DNA of 64,000 nucleotides from CAYWEM01 sp964457225 (GTDB lineage: Bacteria; Acidobacteriota; Aminicenantia; UBA2199): NCBI GenBank assembly GCA_964457225.1, contig CAYWEM010000009.1:43292-107291 (forward strand). Direction: 5' to 3'. Shown here piece after piece: positions 25,018 to 33,624 of this stretch. The notes under the pieces were generated by a model that was given only the letters and a program-made list of their open reading frames with translations, ran no database searches and was not told the origin of the DNA. Position 1 is the stretch's first letter, and every line of letters begins with the position of its first letter. Both the position numbers and the translations under genes were made by a program.

Positions 25018-26363
25018 AAAGCCTTGACCTGAAAATCGGCGTTTCCGGAGTGCGCGGAACCATTGGAGACAGCCTGACCCCCCGCACGGTAATCCAGTTC
25101 ACCCGGGCTTTTGCCACCCTGACCGGCAGTGGTCCGATAGCCGTGGCTTCTGATCCCAGGCCCAGCGGTCCGGCCCTGACCCAGGCCGTTTGCGCCGGCT
25201 TGATATATTCAGGAATCCAACCCCTGATGCTGGGAGTTTTGCCTACTCCTTCGGCCGCGGTCTACGTCCGGGAAAAAGGGCTGGCCGGTTGTATAGTTAT
25301 AACCGCATCCCACAATGAAGATCCCTGGAACGGCCTGAAGTTCATCGACCGTCAGGGGCTTTTCCTGACGACCTTCCGGGCGCAGAACCTGCTCGACATA
25401 TACCATCAGCAGAGCTTTCTTTCTCCGGGGGGCAACTCTTTCCCGGAACCGCTTTTCGATCACGAAGCTTTTGAAGTACACAGCCGGAAGATACTGAAAG
25501 AGTTGGACCCGGGACGTATCCGGGCCGCCGGTTTCAGGGTTTTATGCGATCCGGGCGGCGGAGTGGGCGGGCTCTATTCCAGGCGTTTCCTCGAGCAACT
25601 CGGTTGCCGGGTGGACATGCTGAATGAAAAGGCGGCCAGGTATTTTCCCCGGCTGCCGGAACCGGTCGCGGAAAACCTGCTTCAGGCCCGACAGGCAATG
25701 GAATCTGGAAAATACCAGCTGGGCTTCGCCCAGGACCCGGATGGAGACCGGCTCATGGTGCTGGATGAAAAGGGTAACCCCGTGGGCGGCGAGAAAACCC
25801 TGGCCCTGGCTCTTGACGGCTTCCTCTCAGGCCGGCAAAAGGGGCCGGTAGTGATCAACTCGGCTACTTCACGCCTGGCTGAATGGGTTTGCAGGCAACA
25901 CGGCTGCGAAATCATGCGCGCGCCGGTTGGTGAAATCAACGTGGTGGAAGCCATGCTGCGCTCGGGAGCTATTGCAGGCGGTGAAGGCAACGGAGGGATA
26001 ATAATCCCTGCCGTTCATCCCAGCCGGGATTCTTTCACGGGCATGGCGCTTATCCTGGAAACCCTGGCCCGCAGGTCCGAGCCTGTTTCCATTCTGCTCA
26101 GCCGCTTCCCCCATTACCTGAGAAGGGAAAGCCGGGTCGCGGTTTCCGGTTCCGGCGCATACCGAATCCTGAACGAGCTTAAAATCAGTTACCCTGACGG
26201 GGATACCCGCGACGGTCTGCGGGTTGAACGGGAGAAGTACTGGTTCCTGATCAGGATTTCCAATACCGAGCCGGTGATCAGGGTGACCGCCGAGGGTGAG
26301 GATGAAGATTTCTCCGATGTTTTCCACTCATTGCTGGCGGAAATAGAGGAATTAAGACGATGA
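25014..26363 (+). CDS. Phosphohexomutase (phosphoglucosamine/phosphomannomutase-like)
   Basis: A 449-residue alpha-D-phosphohexomutase with all catalytic loops: phosphoserine loop TASHNEDPWNG near residue 96, metal loop DPDGDRLMV near 240, sugar loop GGEGNGG near 322 and phosphate loop RISNTEPVIRV near 418. It interconverts hexose(amine) 1- and 6-phosphates; GlmM or ManB type cannot be decided from sequence. The N-terminus GVSGVRGTIG fits the GlmM-like subfamily. It overlaps the degenerate paralogue upstream and the PIG-L deacetylase downstream (4 nt each), which points to amino-sugar metabolism. Confidence 0.9.
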   Translation: MKSLDLKIGVSGVRGTIGDSLTPRTVIQFTRAFATLTGSGPIAVASDPRPSGPALTQAVCAGLIYSGIQPLMLGVLPTPSAAVYVREKGLAGCIVITASHNEDPWNGLKFIDRQGLFLTTFRAQNLLDIYHQQSFLSPGGNSFPEPLFDHEAFEVHSRKILKELDPGRIRAAGFRVLCDPGGGVGGLYSRRFLEQLGCRVDMLNEKAARYFPRLPEPVAENLLQARQAMESGKYQLGFAQDPDGDRLMVLDEKGNPVGGEKTLALALDGFLSGRQKGPVVINSATSRLAEWVCRQHGCEIMRAPVGEINVVEAMLRSGAIAGGEGNGGIIIPAVHPSRDSFTGMALILETLARRSEPVSILLSRFPHYLRRESRVAVSGSGAYRILNELKISYPDGDTRDGLRVEREKYWFLIRISNTEPVIRVTAEGEDEDFSDVFHSLLAEIEELRR

Positions 26364-27232
26364 AGCCGGGCGGTTGTTTTTTTATTCCGGACCGGGTTTC
26401 CAGGGAAAGGGCCCTGCAAAGAACCACCCACCTGGGTATCGGGGCGCATCCCGATGACCTTGAAATCATGGCCCTGCACGGCATCCTTGAGTGCCACGGC
26501 CGAGCGGATTCCTGGTTTGCCGGTATAACCTGCACCGATGGAAGCGGCGACCGGAAAGACGACATTCAGGCCCTGACAAAACTGGCTGATCGAAGACGCC
26601 GGGAACAGAACCGGGCCGCCTCCCTGGGAGGCTACAGTTTTATGGCTCAACTGGGTTTTTCCAGCGCGGAAATCCAGGGGCAGGGGTTGTCTCGCCTGGA
26701 AAGCGAACTGCATGAACTGCTTGCGGAATTGAGGCCCGGCACGATTTACACTCACAATCCGGCTGACAAGCATCCCACCCATGTCGCGGTCCTGCAGGCT
26801 GTACTGACGGCTTTGCGGCTTTTGCCCCGCGACCGGAGACCGTCGCTGCTGCTCGGTTGCGAGGTCTGGCGCGGATTGGACTGGCTGGCCGACGAATTCA
26901 AGTACCTTCTGCCCATCGTTGATCGAGGCCGGCTTGGCCGGCGCCTGATCTCTGTTTTTCGCAGTCAGACTGCTGGTAAGAATTACGCTGTCGCCGCCGA
27001 AGGCCGCCGCCGGGCCAATGCCACTTTTTTCCAGCCGCGCCAGGATGACCGGGCTGAACAGCTCGCTTTTGCCGTGGATCTTACTTCATTGCTGGAAGAT
27101 GAAACACTCAGCCTGTCCGATTTCATGAAACCCCTGCTTAAATCATTCGAGAATGATGTCCTGGGCAGGCTGACCGCGACTTCCTGTGCAGTAGCGAAAG
27201 GAAAAAGGTTTGGCGGTGAGGACCAGCAATGA
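26360..27232 (+). CDS. PIG-L family (LmbE-like) deacetylase
   Basis: A 290-residue zinc N-deacetylase of the PIG-L/LmbE/MshB/BshB group. The zinc motif AHPDDLE is near residue 31 and the third ligand region is HPTHVAVL near 138. Members remove the acetyl group from GlcNAc conjugates. Coupled translation with an upstream phosphohexomutase suggests a GlcNAc-containing product; whether it is a thiol cofactor or a glycolipid cannot be told. The start ATG overlaps the mutase stop. Confidence 0.88.
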   Translation: MKPGGCFFIPDRVSRERALQRTTHLGIGAHPDDLEIMALHGILECHGRADSWFAGITCTDGSGDRKDDIQALTKLADRRRREQNRAASLGGYSFMAQLGFSSAEIQGQGLSRLESELHELLAELRPGTIYTHNPADKHPTHVAVLQAVLTALRLLPRDRRPSLLLGCEVWRGLDWLADEFKYLLPIVDRGRLGRRLISVFRSQTAGKNYAVAAEGRRRANATFFQPRQDDRAEQLAFAVDLTSLLEDETLSLSDFMKPLLKSFENDVLGRLTATSCAVAKGKRFGGEDQQ

Positions 27233-27280
27233 GCATGCCGGACGGAATAAAGAAGATTGATTCGTTCATGAGGTTTGCCG

Positions 27281-28048
27281 ATGCGCTGCTCAACTAAAAA
27301 ATTCAGAAAAAATCGCAATTTTCTCAAGGATTCAATTCGAAAAAAGATCAATTTCTCCTGTACCGGACAACAGCGTAACTTGCCGGCGCCGCCGTTGCAG
27401 AAAACCTATCCTCCCGAATCAAGCCTGATAGAACTTCCCAGCGGTCCTGAATCACTGGCTTTACTGGGGCGTATGCCTTTCTGTGACAGCGTTTTCAGAC
27501 GGGAAAGCGTGCGCCGTTTCAGTCTCCGGCCCTTGAGCCTGAAGCAGATTTCGGCCCTGCTCTGGGCCTGCCAGGGAGTAAGGCGGATACTGAGCCCGGA
27601 ATGCGCCCTCAGGGTAGTGCCTTCCGCGGGGGCCCGCCATTCCTTTGAAACTTACCTGGCTGTGAGCAGGGTGGAGGGACTGGTCCCAGGGCTGTATCGA
27701 TACCTGCCTTTCGACGGCGGACTGATTCTGCTGAAACCCGACGAGCAGATGGGCTACCTGGCGGCCGCGGCCTGTTTCCAGCAGGGATTCGTTGCCGCGG
27801 CTGCGGCCACTTTTTTCTGGACGGTTATTCCGGCTCGCATGGAATGGCGCTATGACCTGGCGGCGCACAAGGTACTGGCTCTTGATGCCGGCCATGTCTG
27901 TCAGAACCTTTACCTGGCCGCCACCAGCCTGGGCTTGGGAGCTTGCGCCATTGCCGCTTACGACCAGGAAGCATGCGACCGCCTGCTTGGAATTGACGGC
28001 GAGGAAGAATTCACCATTTACATCGCCGCACTGGGTCAGCCCGGGTGA
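27281..28048 (+). CDS. SagB-type nitroreductase/dehydrogenase
   Basis: A 255-residue nitroreductase-fold protein of the SagB/ThcOx-like group. Evidence: RRESVRRFSLRPLSLKQISALLWACQGVRR (FMN-binding), VPSAGARHSFETYLAV, and DAGHVCQNLYLAATSLGLGACAIAAYD. In RiPP loci SagB oxidises azolines, but many SagB-type proteins occur without a cyclodehydratase, and none is seen here. The ATG at 27281 with GAGG 7 nt upstream is better than a TTG two codons earlier. It is the last gene of the run starting at 22207. Confidence 0.85.
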   Translation: MRCSTKKFRKNRNFLKDSIRKKINFSCTGQQRNLPAPPLQKTYPPESSLIELPSGPESLALLGRMPFCDSVFRRESVRRFSLRPLSLKQISALLWACQGVRRILSPECALRVVPSAGARHSFETYLAVSRVEGLVPGLYRYLPFDGGLILLKPDEQMGYLAAAACFQQGFVAAAAATFFWTVIPARMEWRYDLAAHKVLALDAGHVCQNLYLAATSLGLGACAIAAYDQEACDRLLGIDGEEEFTIYIAALGQPG

Positions 28049-28107
28049 ATGTTTCCGAAAAGGCAAAGAAGAGCTGGAGGCCTTGAAGTCGCGATAAAGC
28101 AATGGAA

Positions 28108-28135
28108 TTGACAAATGTAAATTTTATTATATCAT
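28108..28135 (+). promoter_or_regulatory. Promoter giving a leaderless transcript for the 28142 gene
   Basis: TTGACA (28108-28113), 16-nt spacer, TATCAT (28130-28135), then exactly 6 nt to the ATG at 28142. +1 is therefore expected at the A of the ATG. No Shine-Dalgarno is present. Confidence 0.65.
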
Positions 28136-28141
28136 TTTACT

Positions 28142-29950
28142 ATGAAAAAAACTGAAACGTTTTTCGTGTTTTTTTTGATTGCCTTGTTGTTCGGCTGGGC
28201 CGGTTTTTTGTCCGGGCAGACTTCAGGTACTCCGGTTAACGTATCGCGTTCTTCATACGCTTCCACCGAAGCCCGGGTCGCGGTCAACCAGCACGGCGAA
28301 GTCATGGTGGTCTGGGTCGAAAACATTGGCTCCAATAAACAGATTTACTATTCATACCGGCGGGGCTCCTCCTGGAGTAATCCGGCGGCCATCCCCGGCC
28401 AGAGCCATTACAATATCCGGCCTGATGTCTATCGTGGACGCGGGGGGGGGTTCGTGGCCGCCTGGCACGATGTCGCCAATGGAGACTGTATTAGGTTTTC
28501 CGAGTTCACCGGCACCACCTGGACCACGCCCTTGCAGGTTTCGCAAAACGGCGGTTACGAGATGGGTCAGCCCCGGATAATAACTTCCCCCGGCAGGATA
28601 CTGGTGGCCTGGGAAAGGGGAAATCCAATCTGGAGAGATATCTACGTCAGCATCTGGGACGGCTCGTGGCGTGGAATCAGCCAGATTTCCTATACTCCCC
28701 TGTCCGCCTCATCCTGCCTGTCCCTGGCCATGGGGACGGACGGCCGGGCTTATGTGGCCTGGCAGAACGCCATGGACCATAACATATACGATGAGAAAAT
28801 CGAAATAATCTGGAACGCCGACAACGGCAAGGGTGTCTGGCCCCATGAATCATTCCTGACTAATTTTGAAGACTGGCTGTTCAGGCCGACCATCGCGGTC
28901 AACAATTACAACGACATACTGATAACTTTCTACTTTTTCAACCAGGGCGGCTATACTTCCTATGTCCGCCGTGGCGGTTCCTGGTCCGCCCTGCAGTACA
29001 TCGGCACTTCGATGGGAGAACACGAACTCTATTTTTCACAATCGGCTCCCTTCGGGGACGGTTTCATCTTCATCTACCGGGACAGGGGTTACAACATAGT
29101 TTACTCGATTTACCGTTCCGGCAGCTGGTCACAGCCGACAGCCATTTCCGAGGGCTACAACAATTACCATCCATCGGTTTCCTACCATTCCAGCCTGGGT
29201 ATCGCCGCCGCCTGGACCAATAGGGACAACAACAACGTCTATGTGAAAGTGTTCAACCTGAACTCCAATGATCCCGAGCCGGAACCCGAGCCGGAGCCGG
29301 AACTCGCCCCGGTGGAGCCGCCGGTCGGGGTGCGGAGCCAGTATTACACCGTGAATTACACCACCAGGAACCTGCAGGTGGAAAAGATAGTGAACCGCAA
29401 TCTTTTCACGGTCAAATACCTGAACCGTGTAAGCTGGGAAAGGAATCACGACCTGGACCGGCTGAACGCTGACATATACAAGTTCCGCATCTATCGGCGC
29501 CGTCACGGTGTACACGATTTCGTTCCGGTTAAAGAAGTCGATGCCGGGGTGTTTTCTTACCTGGACGAGGACCAGGTCGGCCCGGAGAACGATTTGGAAT
29601 ACCTGGTCAAGGGTGTCGACAACCTGCAGAACGAGTCTTACAAGTTCAACAGTATTTCCTGGCAGAGAAACCCGGCCAATGACGCCAACAAGCTGGTGAT
29701 AACCAATTACCGGGTTTATCGCCGCATCCGCGGCACCGGGGATTCAGATTACCAGTTATGCCATCAATCCGGGGCCAATGATTTTTCCTGGACCGACCTG
29801 GATGTGGAGATCCGCCGGGGCAGGCTTTACGATTACGCGGCCACGGCCCTGGACGAAGACGGCCGGGAAAGTGAAAGAACGGTTGCCGTCATTCAGGAAA
29901 TCGTGACCGGTACTGATTCTGCACCGGCAGCCGGGAAAGGGAAGAAATAA
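28142..29950 (+). CDS. Exported beta-propeller (sialidase-like) and fibronectin III protein
   Basis: A 602-residue protein with a signal peptide (FFVFFLIALLFGWAGFLSG). Residues about 35-375 contain repeated WVEN/YSYRRGSSW/AAWHD/WTTPLQVS units like the BNR/sialidase-type propeller. A proline-glutamate linker (PEPEPEPEPE) follows near residue 380. The remainder has two fibronectin-III-like units with the repeated YRVYRR/YKFRIYRRR pattern. No enzyme residues are evident; a surface or secreted binding role is likely. A run of nine G at 28442-28450 lies in the coding frame. Confidence 0.75.
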   Translation: MKKTETFFVFFLIALLFGWAGFLSGQTSGTPVNVSRSSYASTEARVAVNQHGEVMVVWVENIGSNKQIYYSYRRGSSWSNPAAIPGQSHYNIRPDVYRGRGGGFVAAWHDVANGDCIRFSEFTGTTWTTPLQVSQNGGYEMGQPRIITSPGRILVAWERGNPIWRDIYVSIWDGSWRGISQISYTPLSASSCLSLAMGTDGRAYVAWQNAMDHNIYDEKIEIIWNADNGKGVWPHESFLTNFEDWLFRPTIAVNNYNDILITFYFFNQGGYTSYVRRGGSWSALQYIGTSMGEHELYFSQSAPFGDGFIFIYRDRGYNIVYSIYRSGSWSQPTAISEGYNNYHPSVSYHSSLGIAAAWTNRDNNNVYVKVFNLNSNDPEPEPEPEPELAPVEPPVGVRSQYYTVNYTTRNLQVEKIVNRNLFTVKYLNRVSWERNHDLDRLNADIYKFRIYRRRHGVHDFVPVKEVDAGVFSYLDEDQVGPENDLEYLVKGVDNLQNESYKFNSISWQRNPANDANKLVITNYRVYRRIRGTGDSDYQLCHQSGANDFSWTDLDVEIRRGRLYDYAATALDEDGRESERTVAVIQEIVTGTDSAPAAGKGKK

Positions 29951-29964
29951 TCAATCTTTGCCGG

Positions 29965-29987
29965 GGGCGCAGCCCTGCTTTTTTTTT
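29965..29987. terminator. Possible intrinsic terminator between convergent genes
   Basis: GGGC-GCA-GCCC followed by TGC and nine T. The stem is only 4 bp, so it is a weak candidate. It sits in the 54-nt gap between two convergent genes, where a terminator is expected for the plus-strand gene. Confidence 0.35.
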
Positions 29988-30004
29988 AATAGGAATTCAG
30001 TCGG

Positions 30005-32020
30005 TCAGCGCGGGCTGATTTCCACTTTCAGCATTTCACTTTCAAGCTCGAATTGATCCAGTGAACTGACCCCGTAAACGTAAGCTTTCCCTTCCTGAAC
30101 CGTCCGGTCGGAAAAGTCGTGCCGGGAGGCCGGAATTTCAGTCAATCTCAGGAAAGCAGAATCAGGTTGGCCTTTTTCTTTGCGGTAAATCCGGTACTTG
30201 CTGATCGAAATGTTGCGGGCGCTGTTTTCCGGGTTTGCCTGCCAGCTGAGGTGATTGAACAGGTTGATGAAATGAAAATCGATTTTCCTGGTTCTGATTT
30301 GGATGCCGGTCAGGTTGACCGGGGGAAGAACGTCGATTTTCAGTGACCTGATGCTCTGAAACCATACTCCGGCCATGAACTGGTATCCCTTTTCGTTCGG
30401 ATGCAGGTAATCGTTTGAAATAAGGGAAGTCCAGCCTCCGTCCTCCTCGGGGTAGTTGTAGAAAGCTTCGAACTGTTCGACCAGCCGGGTGCCGGTCTTC
30501 AGGCATAACTCCCTGATTAAATCGTTCAATTCGAAAATCCTTTCCCGATAATACAGGTTGTGCCACCAGAAATCATTGCGGGGCGGAATCGTGGCCAGCA
30601 ATGGAATTACGCCTTGTTCCCGGCATATGTCGATCATCTGGCCCAGATTTTCAGCCGCGGTTTCCATGGGAATCCAGGGTAAGATAACGTCATTGGTGCC
30701 TTCCATGATCAGGGTGTAAAGCACCGGGAATGATTCCAGCCAGGCTTCCAGGCGTTGCAGGCCTTCGCTGGTTATTTCAGCGCCGATGCCGGCATTGGTT
30801 ACCCGGGCCTGGCCGAAAGTGTTTTTCAGCAGTATTTCCAGGCGGGGTATATAGCCCTTGGTCGGGGCTTCCTCGTAGTCTATGTAACCAAGAGTGATAC
30901 TGTCACCGAAGCCCAGGTAACGGTTTTCATCCCGGGCATCCTGCTCTGTGACTTCAGGTCCGGCGGAGATTGTTTCAGAAACGGCCGAAATTTCCCGGGG
31001 AAGCGAAGTTTTCTGGCGATAATCGTTTTCTTCCAGCCAGAGAAACTGCAGTCGGTCGTGCAGGACTGAAACCTGAACAAGCTGTGCTGATATACCCTGA
31101 GCTGTCCGGTGTTCCGGGGACCACATGCCTGCCTGCCTGCTGCTGAAATAAACGCCGGGCCGGCCGCCGCGCTGATTCCAGAACACCCAGGGGCTTAAAC
31201 CGTCTGGAAAGACTATCCGCGGTTCAAGCGCTGTTCCGGTTCCCCGGCATACCTGTTCGGGCTCAGACCAGCCGCTGTCAAGCCAGGCCATGCTTTTAAC
31301 CGAATAACTGCGTTTGCCCGCTTCAGACCAGGCCAGCCTGGGATATCCGTTCCGGTCGATCGCGCCGGCCAGGAAAAGTCTTGATCTGCCTTGGTCAACA
31401 GCCGCTTTTTCCGGTTCCTGCCAGCCCGTTCCGTTGAAACGGGTGAAATTGACCTCATTGGTTTCAGTGCCTCCCAGCCAGAACAGCCAGGGTGATCCGC
31501 TTTCTCCGCCAAGCAGAACAAGGTTGCGCGTGTTTTTATTTGTACTGACGGTCCAGGACCTGTTGCCGGAGCCTTGCTGGATTACGATGCGGCTTTGCCC
31601 GCCTTCTTCAACGAAGGCCAGCCAGAATGAATCAGATACGTCCGGGTGCAATGCCAGTGAATGAACGTAGTTGCCGTTGAAGACCAGCCGGGTGTCAAGC
31701 AATCTGCCGTTGGTGATCCTGGCGGTGAAGACCCGGGAATAAGAAGCGGATGATTCACTCCAGGCCAGGAAAACAGAATCAGATAAAACAGCGGCCTGGA
31801 AAAAATCAACCCTGCGGTTCACCAGCAGTTCAGGAGGACCGAAAGCATCCGAGGCCGGCAGAGCCTTCCTCAGAGCCAGGCGCCCGTCTTCGAGACGCTG
31901 CAGAGCCATCGTTTCTGTTTCTAAATTGAAGATGATCGGATCAGCCGGGGTGCGGGAAAAAACTGGTAATGAACAGAAAAACAATAAAAGAAAGATCGTC
32001 CAGATATCTTTTTTTGACAT
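30005..32020 (-). CDS. Exported SGNH/GDSL hydrolase with propeller and FN3 regions
   Basis: A 671-residue protein with a signal peptide (IWTIFLLLFFCSLPVFS). Residues about 25-370 form a propeller-like repeat region related in style to the convergent 28142 product. An SGNH hydrolase domain follows: block I GFGDSITLGYID (nucleophile Ser), block III GTNDV, block V NDYLHPNEKGYQFM (Asp/His). The C-terminus is an FN3-like unit with KYRIYRKEKG. It probably de-esterifies a carbohydrate outside the cytoplasm. The ATG at 32020 with AAGAGG 5-6 nt upstream is preferred to a start 45 codons earlier. Confidence 0.85.
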   Translation of the reverse strand: MSKKDIWTIFLLLFFCSLPVFSRTPADPIIFNLETETMALQRLEDGRLALRKALPASDAFGPPELLVNRRVDFFQAAVLSDSVFLAWSESSASYSRVFTARITNGRLLDTRLVFNGNYVHSLALHPDVSDSFWLAFVEEGGQSRIVIQQGSGNRSWTVSTNKNTRNLVLLGGESGSPWLFWLGGTETNEVNFTRFNGTGWQEPEKAAVDQGRSRLFLAGAIDRNGYPRLAWSEAGKRSYSVKSMAWLDSGWSEPEQVCRGTGTALEPRIVFPDGLSPWVFWNQRGGRPGVYFSSRQAGMWSPEHRTAQGISAQLVQVSVLHDRLQFLWLEENDYRQKTSLPREISAVSETISAGPEVTEQDARDENRYLGFGDSITLGYIDYEEAPTKGYIPRLEILLKNTFGQARVTNAGIGAEITSEGLQRLEAWLESFPVLYTLIMEGTNDVILPWIPMETAAENLGQMIDICREQGVIPLLATIPPRNDFWWHNLYYRERIFELNDLIRELCLKTGTRLVEQFEAFYNYPEEDGGWTSLISNDYLHPNEKGYQFMAGVWFQSIRSLKIDVLPPVNLTGIQIRTRKIDFHFINLFNHLSWQANPENSARNISISKYRIYRKEKGQPDSAFLRLTEIPASRHDFSDRTVQEGKAYVYGVSSLDQFELESEMLKVEISPR

Positions 32021-32045
32021 TAATACCTCTTGGCAAGCTGGTTTT

Positions 32046-32074
32046 TCAATAACACTTTTTTTCCTCTTTTTCAA
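32046..32074 (-). promoter_or_regulatory. Promoter of the SGNH hydrolase gene
   Basis: On the minus strand: TTGAAA (32074-32069), 17-nt spacer, TATTGA (32051-32046). It precedes an ordinary leader of about 20 nt with an AAGAGG ribosome-binding site. Confidence 0.45.
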
Positions 32075-32119
32075 GGGCGATAAAATTGACAGATAAAACC
32101 CCGCTCGAAACATGGGGCC

Positions 32120-32148
32120 TTGATAGAGTTGTTTTTGCCGGATAGAAT
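32120..32148 (+). promoter_or_regulatory. Promoter giving a leaderless transcript for the 32155 gene
   Basis: TTGATA (32120-32125), 17-nt spacer, TAGAAT (32143-32148), 6 nt, then the ATG at 32155. Five of six bases match in each hexamer. +1 is predicted on the A of the start codon; there is no ribosome-binding site. Confidence 0.65.
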
Positions 32149-32154
32149 AAAACA

Positions 32155-33615
32155 ATGACCAGAAAATTAAAGTATTTATTGCTTGTCCTGATCCTGATTG
32201 TATTGGCTGCAGCCGGATATTTTATGGCCAGGAAGCTTTTCCCGGGCTATTTTACCGTTCGTTACCGGGGCACCGAGATCCTGTTGCTCAACAATCTCCC
32301 GCAGGGGAATCCACTGGGGCCGGGTTTGACTGAGTACCTGGAAAGGGAGGGCCTGAACATGAAAGCTGCCGAGATTTTATTGCCCGGCGCTGAATTGTCC
32401 GAGCTGATCATGCACCTGAACCGGGGAAAAAAACTGAAAAACCTGCAGCCGCGATTGGTTCTGCTCGTTTTGTCCTTGTCGGGAAACCTGCGCGACCAGC
32501 AGCAGCCCATGCGGGAACTGGCGGCCATGATTGTCCGGCATATCAATCGAGACGGTTCAAATTCGCGTCTTCTGCCGGTAACCCTGCCCCGCGGATACGG
32601 CCTTGATCCTGATGCCCGGAAAAAAATCAAGGCGGGAATCAACGATTACAACGATCTGTTCCGCAGGCTGGCGCAGGCAAATGATCTGCGTGTTATTGAG
32701 CTTGAACACTTGCCGGCCGACAGTGACGGCGACGTGTTCGCCGCGGCGATTTTTCAGGGGCTGCTGCCCCTGATAAAGGGTTTTCCGGCGCAGGAAGACG
32801 AGAAGTTGCCCCCGGAATTCAAAGGGAAAATCGTTTTTCAATCCGATCGGTCGGGAAGTGAGGACATATATCTCCTCGATGCCGAGGGAGTGCGTGCTCT
32901 GACCGCCAATGAAGCGGCCAACGAATCTCCCTGTTTTTCACCGTGCGGGAAAATGGTGATATTTGAATCCAACCTTTCGGGGCGCTTTGAACTGTACGTT
33001 CACGAATTGGAAACCGGGAAGACCGAGCGCCTTTTCCCGTCACCAAGCGAGGACCGATACCCCTTCTGGGGAGGGCAGGATGTGATTTACTTCAATCGCC
33101 TGGTGGACGGCAATGAGCAGGTTTTCCGGTTCAATTACCGGGATCGCTTCGTCGAACAGGTGACCAGCCTGCCGGGTCGAAACAGCCTGCCTGTACCATC
33201 CCCGGATGGAAAAACAATTCTGTTGACCGCGAATCACTTCCTGGGCTGGCATGTTTACACTTATGACCTGACCCAGGGGAAGGTCAGCCGCTTTTCAGGT
33301 AATTACGGGGGTTGCCGGGCGCAATTCAGCAACCGCGGAGACCTGGTCGCCTGGGTTTCTCACAAAGCCGATGGACGGGGTGATGTTTTTCTTACCCCGG
33401 TAAACGACTTTCAACCGGTGCGCCTGACCCTGGATGACCAAATGCACGATTATTACCCCTGGTTTTCTCCTGATGACCGCTACATCGTGTACGCTTCGGG
33501 GCCTCAGTTGCTCAGCGGAAACTGGGACCTGAAAATAATTGAAATCGCCACCAGGAAAATATGGCGGATAACATCTTCGCCGGCCAAGGACATTCTGCCC
33601 AGCTGGCGGTATTGA
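32155..33615 (+). CDS. Membrane-anchored TolB-like beta-propeller protein
   Basis: A 486-residue protein with one N-terminal membrane helix (LLLVLILIVLAAAGYFMA). Residues about 40-205 look like a flavodoxin-like or SGNH-like alpha/beta domain (RLVLLVLSLSGNLRDQ; NDYNDLFRRLAQANDLRVIELEH) but without clear catalytic blocks. From about 220 it has WD40-like/TolB repeats (KIVFQSDRSGSEDIYLLD; PCFSPCGKMVIFESNLSGRFELYVH; PWFSPDDRYIVYAS). The fold suggests a periplasmic protein-protein or ligand-binding role. It is divergent from the SGNH hydrolase gene. Confidence 0.8.
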   Translation: MTRKLKYLLLVLILIVLAAAGYFMARKLFPGYFTVRYRGTEILLLNNLPQGNPLGPGLTEYLEREGLNMKAAEILLPGAELSELIMHLNRGKKLKNLQPRLVLLVLSLSGNLRDQQQPMRELAAMIVRHINRDGSNSRLLPVTLPRGYGLDPDARKKIKAGINDYNDLFRRLAQANDLRVIELEHLPADSDGDVFAAAIFQGLLPLIKGFPAQEDEKLPPEFKGKIVFQSDRSGSEDIYLLDAEGVRALTANEAANESPCFSPCGKMVIFESNLSGRFELYVHELETGKTERLFPSPSEDRYPFWGGQDVIYFNRLVDGNEQVFRFNYRDRFVEQVTSLPGRNSLPVPSPDGKTILLTANHFLGWHVYTYDLTQGKVSRFSGNYGGCRAQFSNRGDLVAWVSHKADGRGDVFLTPVNDFQPVRLTLDDQMHDYYPWFSPDDRYIVYASGPQLLSGNWDLKIIEIATRKIWRITSSPAKDILPSWRY

Positions 33616-33624
33616 TCGCCCGGG

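Noticed and set aside
27281..28048. SagB azoline oxidase of a thiazole/oxazole RiPP
   Set aside because: No YcaO cyclodehydratase or precursor peptide lies nearby; SagB-type nitroreductases are common outside such loci.
29275..29310. CRISPR or tandem-repeat array
   Set aside because: It is a short Pro-Glu codon repeat inside a linker; no CRISPR-like spaced repeats were seen anywhere in the window.
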